A stretch of 64,000 bases of DNA, from positions 1,679,001 to 1,743,000 of the forward strand of contig NZ_RJUU01000001.1 in NCBI RefSeq assembly GCF_003751445.1, read 5' to 3'. The notes below the pieces were generated by a model. It was given only the letters and a program-made list of their open reading frames with translations. It was not told the DNA's origin and did not search any database. Below, piece by piece: positions 49,607-58,597 of the stretch. Each line of letters opens with the position of its first letter. The first letter of the stretch is position 1. The position numbers and the translations under genes are program-made. The DNA comes from Streptomyces sp. 840.1 (GTDB lineage Bacteria > Actinomycetota > Actinomycetes > Streptomycetales > Streptomycetaceae).

Positions 49607-49652
49607 GGCCCGGCCGGTAGCGGCCGGTCGGCGGACGGGGCCCGGCGCGGCG

Positions 49653-51209
49653 TCAGCCCTCGTTGATGGCGCAGGCGAGGTAGAGGTCCACCCGGTCGCG
49701 GGCGACGGCGAGATCGCGGCCGGTCAGCTGCTGGACGCGGCCGATGCGGTAGTGCAACGTGCTCACATGCAGGTGGAGTTCGGCCGCCGCCCGGCGCCAG
49801 GACCCGTTGGTCTCCAGGAAGACCCGCAGGGTGTGGACGAGGTCCGCGCCGTGCTCCGCGTCGTACGCCGCGAGCGGGCCGAGCAGCCGCTGCCGGTACG
49901 CGGCACGGACCTCGGCCGGGACGCCCGCAAGCAGCAGCAGGTGCGAGTCCAGCTCGTACGCGGTGACCAGCGCGAGCCGCTCCGGCCGCAGCGCCGCGAG
50001 CCGGGCGGCGTGCTGGGACTCCTCGACCGCGCGTGCCAGCCCCGCCGCGTCCGGGGTCAGGGCGCCGAGGCCGAAGGCGATCCGCCCTCCGTCCACGGCC
50101 GGTTCGAGCCGGGCGAGACGTACCCGGAGCCGCTCGGCCAGTCGTACGTCGTCCAGCCCCGGGGCGGGTGAGGCGAGGATCGTGAGTCCGTGTTCGCCGC
50201 CCGCCACGACGGTGGTGGTGCCGGGGTCCTCGTCCAGGGCGCTCTCCACGAGGTCGGACGCCAGGTCCCAGGGCAGCGGCGCGCCCCTGGTCAGCGCGGT
50301 GACGGCCAGCAGCGGCCGGTCGGGGGCGAGCCCCGCGGTGCGCAGCCGGGCGGCCAGGGCGGCGGCCGGGACGCCCTGGCCGATGAGCTCGACGAGCTCG
50401 GCGTGGAATTTCTGCTCGGTGCGCCGCCGTTCGTCGCGCCGGGCCCCGCCCAGGGCCATGAGCTCCGCCGTCTGTTCGGCGGATTCGCGGGCGGCCGGGT
50501 CGGTGAGCGGATCGCGGACGACGAGGAATCCTGCCCCGGCGCTGCGGCGGCCTATCGGCAGCACGGTGCAGCCGTCGGCGGCCTGCTCACCACGGCGCAG
50601 CGCGGCGGGGAGCGAGGCGGCGGGACCGGCCAGCGGGCGGCCCGCGATGCTCACGGCCCAGCAGTCGTGGCCGAGTTCGGCGGAGAGCATCGCGACGAGC
50701 CCGCCGAGGTCGGCGCCCTCCACCAGGGCGGCGACGAGCCTTCGGTGCCGGCCCAGCACATCGACGAGTTCCTGGCCGCGCTCGCGGTTGATGCGCTCGA
50801 TGACCGTGCGGGACAGGGTGCTGTAGCTGATCTCGGGCGCGGCGGCCAGCACGGGGATACCGAACCCGGCGCAGGCATCCACCAGGGCGGGCGGCACCTC
50901 GCCGAGCAGGATGTCCCCGGCCACCAGGGCGACGGCGCCGCCCGCCGCGAGGGAGGCGGCGAAGGTCGCGCAGTCGGCGGGCGTGCGGTACCAGCCCTCG
51001 CTCGTCAGCACGAGCTCTCCGCCGTTGAGGAACGCGGCGGGCTCCAGCAGATCGGTGGCGTACACCCACCGCAGCTCCCGCTCCAGCGCATCGACGGTGT
51101 CCCCGCCTCCGTCGCCGCCGGTCCCGGTCCCGCCGCCCTCCGTACCGCCCGCCCCCGTCAGCAGGGTGAGTCCCAGCTCCGGCATGCCCAGCACATCGGC
51201 CACACGCAT
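49653..51209 (-). CDS. PucR-family transcriptional regulator
   Basis: This 518-residue regulator has an N-terminal PucR domain (MRVADVLGMPELGLTLLTG, ELRWVYATDLLEPAAFLNGGELVLTS). A central GGDEF-like region follows, then a C-terminal HTH_30 (TLRVFLETNGSWRRAAAELHLHVSTLHYRIGRVQQLTG). It is the standard regulator of purine and nucleobase catabolism. The divergent neighbours are a nucleobase permease and a deaminase, its obvious targets. A Gly/Thr-rich low-complexity insert (about 20-37) lies in the PucR domain. Confidence 0.93.
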   Translation of the reverse strand: MRVADVLGMPELGLTLLTGAGGTEGGGTGTGGDGGGDTVDALERELRWVYATDLLEPAAFLNGGELVLTSEGWYRTPADCATFAASLAAGGAVALVAGDILLGEVPPALVDACAGFGIPVLAAAPEISYSTLSRTVIERINRERGQELVDVLGRHRRLVAALVEGADLGGLVAMLSAELGHDCWAVSIAGRPLAGPAASLPAALRRGEQAADGCTVLPIGRRSAGAGFLVVRDPLTDPAARESAEQTAELMALGGARRDERRRTEQKFHAELVELIGQGVPAAALAARLRTAGLAPDRPLLAVTALTRGAPLPWDLASDLVESALDEDPGTTTVVAGGEHGLTILASPAPGLDDVRLAERLRVRLARLEPAVDGGRIAFGLGALTPDAAGLARAVEESQHAARLAALRPERLALVTAYELDSHLLLLAGVPAEVRAAYRQRLLGPLAAYDAEHGADLVHTLRVFLETNGSWRRAAAELHLHVSTLHYRIGRVQQLTGRDLAVARDRVDLYLACAINEG

Positions 51210-51378
51210 ACGTCACCCTCCTCCGGCTCTCCGACGATCGTACGAAGCCACGGTGTGATTCCGCCGCCGTTTCGCATTCTGCACGCCTGCCTGTGAGCGG
51301 CAACAGGGGTGTGTACTGCCGTTGCTGCAGCATTCCCGCCTTCCCAGGCTTCCTACGAATGATGGGAGGGGGCTCGTC

Positions 51379-52851
51379 GTGACCCAGCCCCAGACCCAGC
51401 CCGAGAGCCAGACCCACCCGCCCACCTCACCGCGCACCCACACCGGCCGGCTCGTCCGAGTCCTGCGGAACGCCACCGCCGTGGAGACCTCCGGGATCGA
51501 ACCCATCGCCGCCGACGCCCGCAGCGGCGGGCCCGGATCGTCCTTCACGCTCTGGTTCAGCTCGAATGTGCAGTTCTCCAGCCTCTCCAGCGGCATGCTC
51601 GCCACCGCGGCCTTCGGCCTCGGCTGGGTGCAGGCGCTGCTCGCGATCATGCTGGGCAGCGCGGTCGGCGCGGCCGCGATCGGGGCCATGTCGACCTTCG
51701 GCCCGCGTTCCGGCGTGGGCCTCCTCGTACAGACCAAGGGCCCCCTCGGGCGGATCGGGGCCGCCGTCCCGGCCGTCCTGGTCTTCTTCAAGGCGTGCGC
51801 CTGGTTCGCCGTGAACTCGGTACTCGGCGCGTTCGCCGTGCAGACGCTGCTCGGTACGGGCTTCGGCCCGGCGTTCGCCATCGTCACGGTCAGCCAGGTC
51901 GCCATCGCGCTCGTCGGCTACGGCTTCATCCACCTCGTGCAGAAGACGATGGCGGTGGTGCTGCCGCTGCTGTTCATCGTCGTGTCCGGCTACGCCCTCA
52001 CCAAGAGCGACCTCGGATCGGCCTTCGACGCCGACCGGGCCGGGGCGCTCGGCTTCGCCGGAGCCTTCGCCCTCACCATCGCCGTCCAGGCGGCACAGGC
52101 GCTGAGCTTCTCCTCGTACGCCGCCGACTACACCCGCTACATGCCCGTCGACACCTCGCCGCGCAGACTCTTCACGTACGCCTTCACCGGCACCTGGCTC
52201 GGCTCCGTGTGGATCGCCGGACTCGGGGCCGCGATCGGCACCATCGCGTTCATCGGCACCCCGACCGACCTGGTCGGTCAGGTGCTGCCGGGACTGTTCG
52301 CCACCGTCACCATGCTGGCGCTGGGCATCTCCACCATCACCTCCAGCTGCCTCGACTGCTACTCCGGCGCTCTGGCCTGGCTCATCGCGGGCGTCAGGAT
52401 GCGGCGCTGGCAGGCCGTCCTCGTCGTCGGCGTACTCGGCGGGACCCTCGGCTGGCTCGCGGGTCAGGGCGACTACTGGAAGTCGTTCGAGAACTTCCTG
52501 ATCCTGCTCGGCAACTGGATCGCCCCCTGGCTCGCCGTGATGCTCGTGGACCGCTACCTGGCCAGGCGCCCCGCCGGAGCGGCCGCCCCCGCCGAACCTG
52601 CCGCCAGGTTCGGCCCCGGCTTCGCGTCCTGGCTGCTCGGCCTGGCCGCCGCGGTCCCCTTCATGAGCCAGCCGGGCATCCTCGTCGGCCCCGTCGCGAA
52701 GGCACACCCGCCACTCGGCGCGGCCGCCGCCGCGGTCGCGTTCCTGACCGCCGGACTCATCCACTACCTGCTCACCCGCCGCCCCGGCGGGCGGGCTGTT
52801 CCCACCGGACGGACCACGTCCCGCACCACCACAGAGGAGATCACCGCATGA
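51379..52851 (+). CDS. NCS1-type cytosine/purine permease
   Basis: This 490-residue membrane protein has about 12 helices. The NCS1 signature SSLSSGMLATAAFGLGWVQALLAIMLGSAVGAA follows a polar N-terminal tail rich in Gln/Thr/Pro. GFIHLVQKTMAVVLPLLFIVV and QALSFSSYAADYTRYMP also fit the family. It imports cytosine, purines or related bases. GTG 51379 has GGGAGGGGG upstream. It overlaps the deaminase gene by 4 bp. Confidence 0.93.
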   Translation: MTQPQTQPESQTHPPTSPRTHTGRLVRVLRNATAVETSGIEPIAADARSGGPGSSFTLWFSSNVQFSSLSSGMLATAAFGLGWVQALLAIMLGSAVGAAAIGAMSTFGPRSGVGLLVQTKGPLGRIGAAVPAVLVFFKACAWFAVNSVLGAFAVQTLLGTGFGPAFAIVTVSQVAIALVGYGFIHLVQKTMAVVLPLLFIVVSGYALTKSDLGSAFDADRAGALGFAGAFALTIAVQAAQALSFSSYAADYTRYMPVDTSPRRLFTYAFTGTWLGSVWIAGLGAAIGTIAFIGTPTDLVGQVLPGLFATVTMLALGISTITSSCLDCYSGALAWLIAGVRMRRWQAVLVVGVLGGTLGWLAGQGDYWKSFENFLILLGNWIAPWLAVMLVDRYLARRPAGAAAPAEPAARFGPGFASWLLGLAAAVPFMSQPGILVGPVAKAHPPLGAAAAAVAFLTAGLIHYLLTRRPGGRAVPTGRTTSRTTTEEITA

Positions 52852-53354
52852 CCAGCACCACCGCCACCCCCCGGACCGCCGCCACCGAGGCCGACACCGC
52901 CCATCTGCACACCGCCGTCGCCGTCGCCCGCCGCTCCCGCGCCGCCGGCAACCACCCCTTCGGCGCGCTGCTCGCCGGCCCGGACGGCACGGTCCTGATC
53001 GAGGCCGAGAACACCGTCACCACGGGCCGGGACGCCACCGGCCACGCCGAGACCAACCTCGTCCGGCTCTCGACGGCGAAGTACGACACCGAGTTCCTGC
53101 GCACCTGCACCCTCTACACCAGCACCGAGCCGTGCGCGATGTGCTCCGGCGCCATCTACTGGTCCGGCATCGGCCGGGTCGCCTACGCCCTGGGCGAGGA
53201 CGAGTTGCTCGACATGACGGGCGCCAACGAGGAGAACCCGACCATGGCGCTGCCCTGCCGCGTCGTCTTCGCGGCCGGCCAGCGCGACCTCCCCGTCGTC
53301 GGCCCGGTGGACCTCCCGGAGGCCCGCGAGGTCCACCAGGGCTTCTGGAACTGA
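52848..53354 (+). CDS. Nucleoside/nucleobase deaminase (CDA fold)
   Basis: This 168-residue zinc deaminase has the catalytic HAE motif in TGHAETNLVRLS and the two-Cys zinc motif STEPCAMCSGAIYWSGIGRV. It is like guanine deaminase or TadA-type small deaminases. Coupled to a permease under PucR control, it probably deaminates the imported base (guanine or cytosine). The bidirectional terminator at 53404 follows. Confidence 0.93.
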   Translation: MTSTTATPRTAATEADTAHLHTAVAVARRSRAAGNHPFGALLAGPDGTVLIEAENTVTTGRDATGHAETNLVRLSTAKYDTEFLRTCTLYTSTEPCAMCSGAIYWSGIGRVAYALGEDELLDMTGANEENPTMALPCRVVFAAGQRDLPVVGPVDLPEAREVHQGFWN

Positions 53355-53403
53355 CGCGAACGGAGCGGGGAACGGAAACGGGACCCCGGCCCCGACAGGG
53401 GTG

Positions 53404-53440
53404 AGCGGCGCGGCCGGCGGAATCCGCCGGCCGCGCCGCT
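53404..53440. terminator. Bidirectional hairpin terminator
   Basis: A near-perfect 18-bp inverted repeat (AGCGGCGCGGCCGGCGGA and its complement) with a minimal loop lies between the deaminase and the convergent glycan hydrolase. Confidence 0.8.
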
Positions 53441-53465
53441 CCGCCGCAGGGCGTTCAGTCCTGTC

Positions 53466-55547
53466 TCACCACGCGCCCGGCGCCGGCGGCGGGACGACGT
53501 CCGGCCGGTCGTTGCAGGTGATGGTGTTGGGGAGCAGCCAGGGGGCCAGCCAGCCGCCGTCGTTGCCGCCCAGGTCCGTCAGGGCGAACTCCGATCCCGT
53601 GGAAGGGAAGTTGAACGAGCCGCAGTTGTTGACGCCGACCGCGCCCACGTTGCGCGCGTCCACGTTCTCGAACGTGGCGCCGCCCGCCGCGCGGGCGCTC
53701 AGCACCGAGGTGCCGGTGCCGTCCACCTTGATGTCCTTGAAGTGGACGCCCTTGATGACGTACTTGTCCTTCACGGCCCAGTCGGAGACGAGCATGATCG
53801 CGTTGTAGGTGCTGTCGAGGAAGTTGTTGCCGGTGACCCGGATGTCCGCGTCGATGCTCTTGTCGAGGGCGAAGATCCAGAGGGCGCCGAGGCCGATGTT
53901 CCAGTTGAGCTCGTACGTACCGGCGCGGACGGTCGTGTTGGCCGTGAGGTCCAGCTTCCCGGCGAACGGCTCGGCGCCGAAGCGGGAGCCGACGTGCAGC
54001 GCGCTGCCCTCGCGGATCGGGTCGGCCACCAGGTTGTTGGAGACGGTGTTGTCGGTGCCGCCGTAGATCGCGATGCCGTTGGCCAGGACCGGGGTCTGGA
54101 CGGTGTTGTGGTCGAAGGTGTTGCGGGCGTTGGCCGTCTTCTCGGACCACATGGCGAGTCCGTCGTCGCCGGAGTTGCGTACGAAGGTGTGGGCGACGCG
54201 TGAATCCGTCACGCCCGTATGGAAGTTGATGGCGTCCGCGATCTGGTCGACGATGATGTTGCCGGTGATCCGCAGGTTCTTCATCGGACCGTCGAACCAC
54301 ATGCCGACCTTGGTGTGGCTGATGTGCAGGCCCTCGATGGTCGAGTCGCTGAACGCGCCGCCGATGCCGTTGACCTGGTCGGTGTCTATGCGCTCGCGCA
54401 CGTCGCCCTCGATGGCGAAGCCGGACAGGTGGACGTTGCGGCTGCCGCCGTCCGCCGTGTCCTTGCCGTAGAAGCCGACGCCGGTGTGGACCGAGCCGTC
54501 GGCGGCCGGGGTGTCGAGTGCGACCTCGTGGCCCTTGATCCTGGTGTACCAGTTGCCCGCGCCGACGATCGTGACGTCGTCGACCACGATGTGCCGGTTG
54601 ACCTGGTACGTGCCCGGCGGGATGTACACCTTGAGGTGGGTGCGCCTGGCGAAGGCGATGGCCTTGTCGATCGCGGTCGCCGAATCGCGGCGGCCGGTGG
54701 GATCGGCTCCGAAGGCGAGGACGTTGGCGGCGAGCGGTTCGATGCGCGGGAGGCCGACCAGCTCCGAGTCCATCAGGTCGACGGTCGTCGCGGCGGCCCG
54801 GCTGCCGGCCGGGACCGTGAGCCGTACGGTGTCGCCCGCGCGGTAGGTGCGGCCGAGCAGGAGGCGCTGCTCGTCGTAGAAGTGGCTGGGCCGGTACGGC
54901 TTGGCGATGACCGGGGCCGGGGTGGTCTCGCTGGGTACGCAGGAGCACTCGGTGATCCACCAGTCGGGGTGGAGCAGCCCGGCGCCCGGGTCGTTGGAGA
55001 ACGGGTACTGGTTGTACAGCCAGGAGTACTGCGAGGTCAGCGTCATGGTGGAGCGCTTCTTGCCGTTCACCGCGACGTCCAGCGGTGCGGTGATCCCGCC
55101 GCCGTTCGGAGCGTCCGGGATGCTGTAGCGCACGGTGATCGCGTTGGCGGCGCGCGGCAGCCGGAACTCGACGTGCCGGCCCGGCTCCAGGCTGACCGCC
55201 TTGCGGCCGGACGCCTCGGCGGGGAGCGTGTACGCGGCCCGGCCTGGGCCGATGACCGTGCCGTCGGTCGCGGCGTTCTCGGCCTCCTGCTCGACGAACG
55301 GCACGTCCGCGCCCCGGCCCGCCACGAGCGCCGGGTCGAGGGCGGCGCGGGTGACGGCGGGAGCCGCGGCGGAGGCGGCGGTGGCGGGACCGGCTGCGGG
55401 GCTGCGCTGGGCGGCCGGTGCGGGCGTGCCCGTCAGCACGCCCAGGCCTATGGCGGCGACGGTCATCGAGGCGACTGCCGCCGTGTGCCACGCCGTTCGC
55501 CGCGGTCTTCGCGGGCTCACTTCAGTACCGGTGATCTTCCGTGACAT
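53466..55547 (-). CDS. Secreted parallel beta-helix glycan hydrolase (GH87/alpha-1,3-glucanase-like)
   Basis: This 693-residue exported protein has an N-terminal signal (AWHTAAVASMTVAAIGLGVLTGTPAPA), an Ala-rich linker, and a CBM6/36-like domain at about 85-250 (GRHVEFRLPRAANAITVRYSIPDAPNGGGI). A right-handed beta-helix follows with repeated NxxV/NN turns and a candidate acidic pair in VRNSGDDGLAMWSEK. The layout resembles Streptomyces GH87 alpha-1,3-glucanases (mycodextranases). It would hydrolyse fungal alpha-glucan or a similar polymer outside the cell. The RBS is weak. Confidence 0.8.
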   Translation of the reverse strand: MSRKITGTEVSPRRPRRTAWHTAAVASMTVAAIGLGVLTGTPAPAAQRSPAAGPATAASAAAPAVTRAALDPALVAGRGADVPFVEQEAENAATDGTVIGPGRAAYTLPAEASGRKAVSLEPGRHVEFRLPRAANAITVRYSIPDAPNGGGITAPLDVAVNGKKRSTMTLTSQYSWLYNQYPFSNDPGAGLLHPDWWITECSCVPSETTPAPVIAKPYRPSHFYDEQRLLLGRTYRAGDTVRLTVPAGSRAAATTVDLMDSELVGLPRIEPLAANVLAFGADPTGRRDSATAIDKAIAFARRTHLKVYIPPGTYQVNRHIVVDDVTIVGAGNWYTRIKGHEVALDTPAADGSVHTGVGFYGKDTADGGSRNVHLSGFAIEGDVRERIDTDQVNGIGGAFSDSTIEGLHISHTKVGMWFDGPMKNLRITGNIIVDQIADAINFHTGVTDSRVAHTFVRNSGDDGLAMWSEKTANARNTFDHNTVQTPVLANGIAIYGGTDNTVSNNLVADPIREGSALHVGSRFGAEPFAGKLDLTANTTVRAGTYELNWNIGLGALWIFALDKSIDADIRVTGNNFLDSTYNAIMLVSDWAVKDKYVIKGVHFKDIKVDGTGTSVLSARAAGGATFENVDARNVGAVGVNNCGSFNFPSTGSEFALTDLGGNDGGWLAPWLLPNTITCNDRPDVVPPPAPGAW

Positions 55548-56109
55548 CGCAGGCCCGTTTCTCTGAGGAGCGGCCGGACTGGCCGGAGTGGCCGGAGTGG
55601 CCGATTTCGGCCGGAGCAGCCGCCGGGGAGGTGAGGCGACAGTAGGACCCGGACATCGCGGGCCACAAGACTCCTGCGATACGTTTCCGTCAGATTGCTG
55701 TTCAAGTACAGATCTTCGTAGGATTTTTGCGTAGCCAGGGCATTTCATTGCGAGATCTCGCGTTGCCGTTCGACGCCCGCCATAGCCCGGGACCCAGAAC
55801 CCGAGGCCCATGAGCCGTAGCCCATGACCCGACGGGCCGGGCTCAGCGAGCCGCCGCCTCCGCACCGCCCCGCACCGCCCCGTGCGCACCGGCTCGGGGC
55901 GCCGAACCAGGGCCGTCCTACTGCTCCTTGAGGCGTTCGCCACCGCCCACATGCGGCCGCGCGGGGGGGCACGCCCGGGGCCGGCCTGCCTCGGGCACTC
56001 CCGTCACGCTTTCCAACTTTATGGTTGGAGTTTCACGGCTGCGCGTGCTAACTTCCAACCCATCAGTTGGAAATGGTCAGTGATCACCGCCCCGGCAAGG
56101 AGTTTCGAC
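55548..56109. promoter_or_regulatory. Divergent intergenic region with paired TCCAAC operators (56012-56072)
   Basis: The left part is AT-rich near 55680-55760, with the perfect palindrome GCGAGATCTCGC at 55750-55761, and probably holds the beta-helix gene promoter. The right part has two palindromes: TCCAAC-N6-GTTGGA at 56012-56029 and TTCCAAC-N6-GTTGGAA at 56053-56072, 42 bp apart centre to centre. They flank a TTGGAG / TAACTT promoter-like pair and are the likely TetR sites. No gene is seen. Confidence 0.65.
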
Positions 56110-56937
56110 ATGTCCCACGCGCATCCCACCGCACCGTCCCGGCTGTCCGAGGGTCTGGACGTACTGAAGGTGATCGGCGGCTCCGCACCCACCCCACTGG
56201 AGGCGGTGTCCGACATCGCTCCGGACCTCGCCCGCTACGCCGTCGAGTTCGCGTACGGCGATCTGTACACCCGGCCCGGACTGACCCTGCCCCAGCGCCA
56301 GTTGGCGACCGTCGCGGCGCTGGCCGCCCTCGGGAACGCCGAACCGCAGCTGCGCTTCCACATCGCGGGCGCGCTCAATGTCGGCTGCACCCGGCGCGAG
56401 GTCGTCGAGGTGCTCATGCACACCCTCGTCTACGCCGGATTCCCCGCAGCCCTCAACGGGATCACCGCCGCACGCGCGGTGTTCGCCGAGCACCCGGCCG
56501 CGCCCGGCCCCCCTGAAGCCTCTGACGCTCCTGCCGCCTCCGGCCCGGCCACCGCAGGCGCGTCCGAGCGCTTCGCCCGGGGGCTGCGCGCCCTGTCGGA
56601 GGTCGACGGGCACTCGGGGCAGCAGGTGGTGGACTCGCTCAACGACATCGCCCCCGAACTGGGCCGCTACCTCATCGAGTTCGTCTTCGGTGACGTCTAC
56701 CAGAGCACCGGGATCGACCTGAAGACCCGCGAGATGGCCTCGGTCGCGATGTGCACCGCCCTGGGCACCGCGGGACCCCAGCTGCGCGTACACATCCACG
56801 GCTTCCTCAACACCGGCGGCACCCGGGAGGAGGCGGTCGAGGTGATCACCCACCTGGCCGCCTATGCCGGTTTCCCCGCCGCCCTGAACGGCAGCACCGC
56901 CGCACGCGAGGTCTTCGCGGCACGGGACGCGGCATAA
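56110..56937 (+). CDS. Two-domain carboxymuconolactone decarboxylase-like protein
   Basis: This 275-residue protein is a tandem duplication of the CMD/AhpD fold. Both halves carry the same elements (YAVEFAYGDLYTRPGLTLPQRQLATVAALAALGNAEPQLRFHIAGALNVG in half one; the second starts at about 170). The halves are joined by a Pro/Ala-rich linker. No CxxC redox pair is present, so it is more like gamma-carboxymuconolactone decarboxylase or an alkylhydroperoxidase-like protein of unknown substrate. AAGGAG precedes it. It is probably controlled by the TetR encoded downstream. Confidence 0.85.
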   Translation: MSHAHPTAPSRLSEGLDVLKVIGGSAPTPLEAVSDIAPDLARYAVEFAYGDLYTRPGLTLPQRQLATVAALAALGNAEPQLRFHIAGALNVGCTRREVVEVLMHTLVYAGFPAALNGITAARAVFAEHPAAPGPPEASDAPAASGPATAGASERFARGLRALSEVDGHSGQQVVDSLNDIAPELGRYLIEFVFGDVYQSTGIDLKTREMASVAMCTALGTAGPQLRVHIHGFLNTGGTREEAVEVITHLAAYAGFPAALNGSTAAREVFAARDAA

Positions 56938-56969
56938 GGACACGGCACAGGACGCCCCGTAAGAACACG

Positions 56970-57015
56970 GACACAGACACAGACACAGACACCGACACCG
57001 ACACCGACACCGACA
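56970..57015. repeat. Hexanucleotide tandem repeat
   Basis: About eight units of GACACA/GACACC lie between the CMD-like gene and the TetR gene. The first units read GACACA and the later ones GACACC. It is a slippage-prone simple repeat in the intercistronic leader. Confidence 0.8.
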
Positions 57016-57026
57016 AGGATCCCGAC

Positions 57027-57626
57027 ATGGCCTGGGACACCGCACGCACCAAACGCCTTCTGCTCGAAGCCGCCGTCGAGGAGTTCGCCGAGCACGGCCC
57101 GACCGGCGCGCGCGTCGACCGCGTCGCCGCGGCGGCGAAGGTCAACAAGGAGCGCATCTACCAGTACTTCGGCGGCAAGGAGAAGCTGTTCACCGCCGTA
57201 CTGGCATCCGAACTGGCCAAGGCCGCCGAGGCCGTGCCCCTGCCCGCCCCGGGGGAGGGCGACCTCGGCGACTTCGCCGGACGGCTGTACGACTACCACG
57301 GCGCCCACCCGCACCTGCTCCGACTCCTGTCGTGGGAAGGGCTGCGCGACGGACGGGCACCGGTGGCCGCCGAGGAGGAGCGCACAGCCCACTACGCCGA
57401 CAAGGCCGCGCAGATCGCCGCCCTCCAGCTCGACTCCACCGTCACCGCGGACTTCGAACCGGGCCGGCTGTTCGGGGCCGCCTTCGCCCTCGCGACCTGG
57501 TGGCTCACCATGCCCCAGCTCGCCCGCATGTCCCTGAGCGGCGCCGACGGATCCCCCGAGGCGACGCGGGACGCGCTCGTCCGGATGGTCCGGGCCCTCA
57601 CCGAGCCCGGTTCGCCCGCGCGGTGA
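57027..57626 (+). CDS. TetR-family regulator
   Basis: This 199-residue protein has the N-terminal HTH LLLEAAVEEFAEHGPTGARVDRVAAAAKVNKERIYQYFGGKEKLF and a helical ligand domain with DYHGAHPHLLRLLSWEG. It lies in the same direction as the CMD-like gene, separated by the hexanucleotide repeat. The paired TCCAAC palindromes in front of the CMD-like gene are the likely operators. Confidence 0.92.
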   Translation: MAWDTARTKRLLLEAAVEEFAEHGPTGARVDRVAAAAKVNKERIYQYFGGKEKLFTAVLASELAKAAEAVPLPAPGEGDLGDFAGRLYDYHGAHPHLLRLLSWEGLRDGRAPVAAEEERTAHYADKAAQIAALQLDSTVTADFEPGRLFGAAFALATWWLTMPQLARMSLSGADGSPEATRDALVRMVRALTEPGSPAR

Positions 57627-57700
57627 CCGCCCGGACCGGCGGAACGCCCGGTATCCGGGGCAAACCCGCAGCTCAGGCGTTTATGCAGGTCAGGATGGGT

Positions 57701-57722
57701 GGCGTAACTTCGGCGTAACCTC
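57701..57722. repeat. 11-bp direct repeat upstream of the GntR gene
   Basis: GGCGTAACTTC at 57701-57711 is followed at once by GGCGTAACCTC at 57712-57722, 54 bp before the GntR start. A GCGTAAC heptamer with 11-bp spacing could be a regulator-binding site. Confidence 0.5.
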
Positions 57723-57775
57723 GCGTGGGACGCTCGGCGGGTAGCGTGGAGTCCGAGAGGAGGTGACGGACACCC

Positions 57776-58552
57776 ATGCGCGACGAACCGCCGCCGCACC
57801 GCGAGAGGCCACCGCTTCCCCGTGCCGAACGAGCGCGGCAGATCGCGGACACCCTGCGCCAGCGGATCACCTCCGGCCGCTACGAGGACGGCATGCTGCC
57901 CGACGAACGCGCCCTGAGCCAGGTGCTCGGCGCCTCCCGCAACACCGTCAGACAGGCCCTCGGACTGCTGCGCGACGAGGGGCTGATCACCCGCAGGCGG
58001 GGCATCGGCACCCAGATCGTGACGGCGAAGTACGGGCACGGCCTCGACCGCCTCACCGGTCTCGCGGAGACCCTCATCGACTACGGCACCGTGGCGAACA
58101 CGGTCCGCGCGGCCCGGGTCGTACCGCAGGCGCCGAAGGCCGTCACCGAGCGGCTCCAACTCCCCGACGGCTCCGAGGCGGTGTACCTGGAGCGGCTGCG
58201 CAGCCTGGACGGGCGGCCGCTCTCCGTCGACTCGACCTGGCTCGCCCCCGACATCGGGCGCCCCCTCCTCGACTGCGACCTCGCCGGCCGGGACGTCTTC
58301 ACGCTCATCGAGGAGACCACCGGGACCCGGCTCGGCAGCGCCGAGATCACCGTGCACGCCGTCACCGCCGAACCGGACACCGCGCGGCTGCTCGGCATCC
58401 CCGCCGGCGCGGCCCTGTTCGTGATCGACCGGCTCACCCGGCTCGCCGACGGGCGCCCCGTGGACAGCGAGTCCCTGCGGGTGCGCGCCGACCGGTTCGC
58501 CCTGCACACGCTGCTCCGGCGAGGCGACGCCCCGCCGCGCGCCCTCGCCTGA
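57776..58552 (+). CDS. GntR/HutC-family regulator
   Basis: This 258-residue protein has the winged helix DTLRQRITSGRYEDGMLPDERALSQVLGASRNTVRQALGLLRDEGLITRRRGIGTQI and a UTRA (chorismate-lyase-fold) ligand domain at about 95-250. It is followed by a TauE-like permease gene 45 bp downstream, which it probably controls. The RBS is AGGAGG. Confidence 0.93.
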   Translation: MRDEPPPHRERPPLPRAERARQIADTLRQRITSGRYEDGMLPDERALSQVLGASRNTVRQALGLLRDEGLITRRRGIGTQIVTAKYGHGLDRLTGLAETLIDYGTVANTVRAARVVPQAPKAVTERLQLPDGSEAVYLERLRSLDGRPLSVDSTWLAPDIGRPLLDCDLAGRDVFTLIEETTGTRLGSAEITVHAVTAEPDTARLLGIPAGAALFVIDRLTRLADGRPVDSESLRVRADRFALHTLLRRGDAPPRALA

Positions 58553-58597
58553 CCGAGGCGACCTCCCACCCCTCGCACCACCCTCGGAGGCACCCCC

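Noticed and set aside
49607..49652. Possible hairpin (CCGGCCG...CGGCCGG) between the DinB and PucR genes
   Set aside because: Short, imperfect and in very GC-rich sequence; not distinguishable from background.
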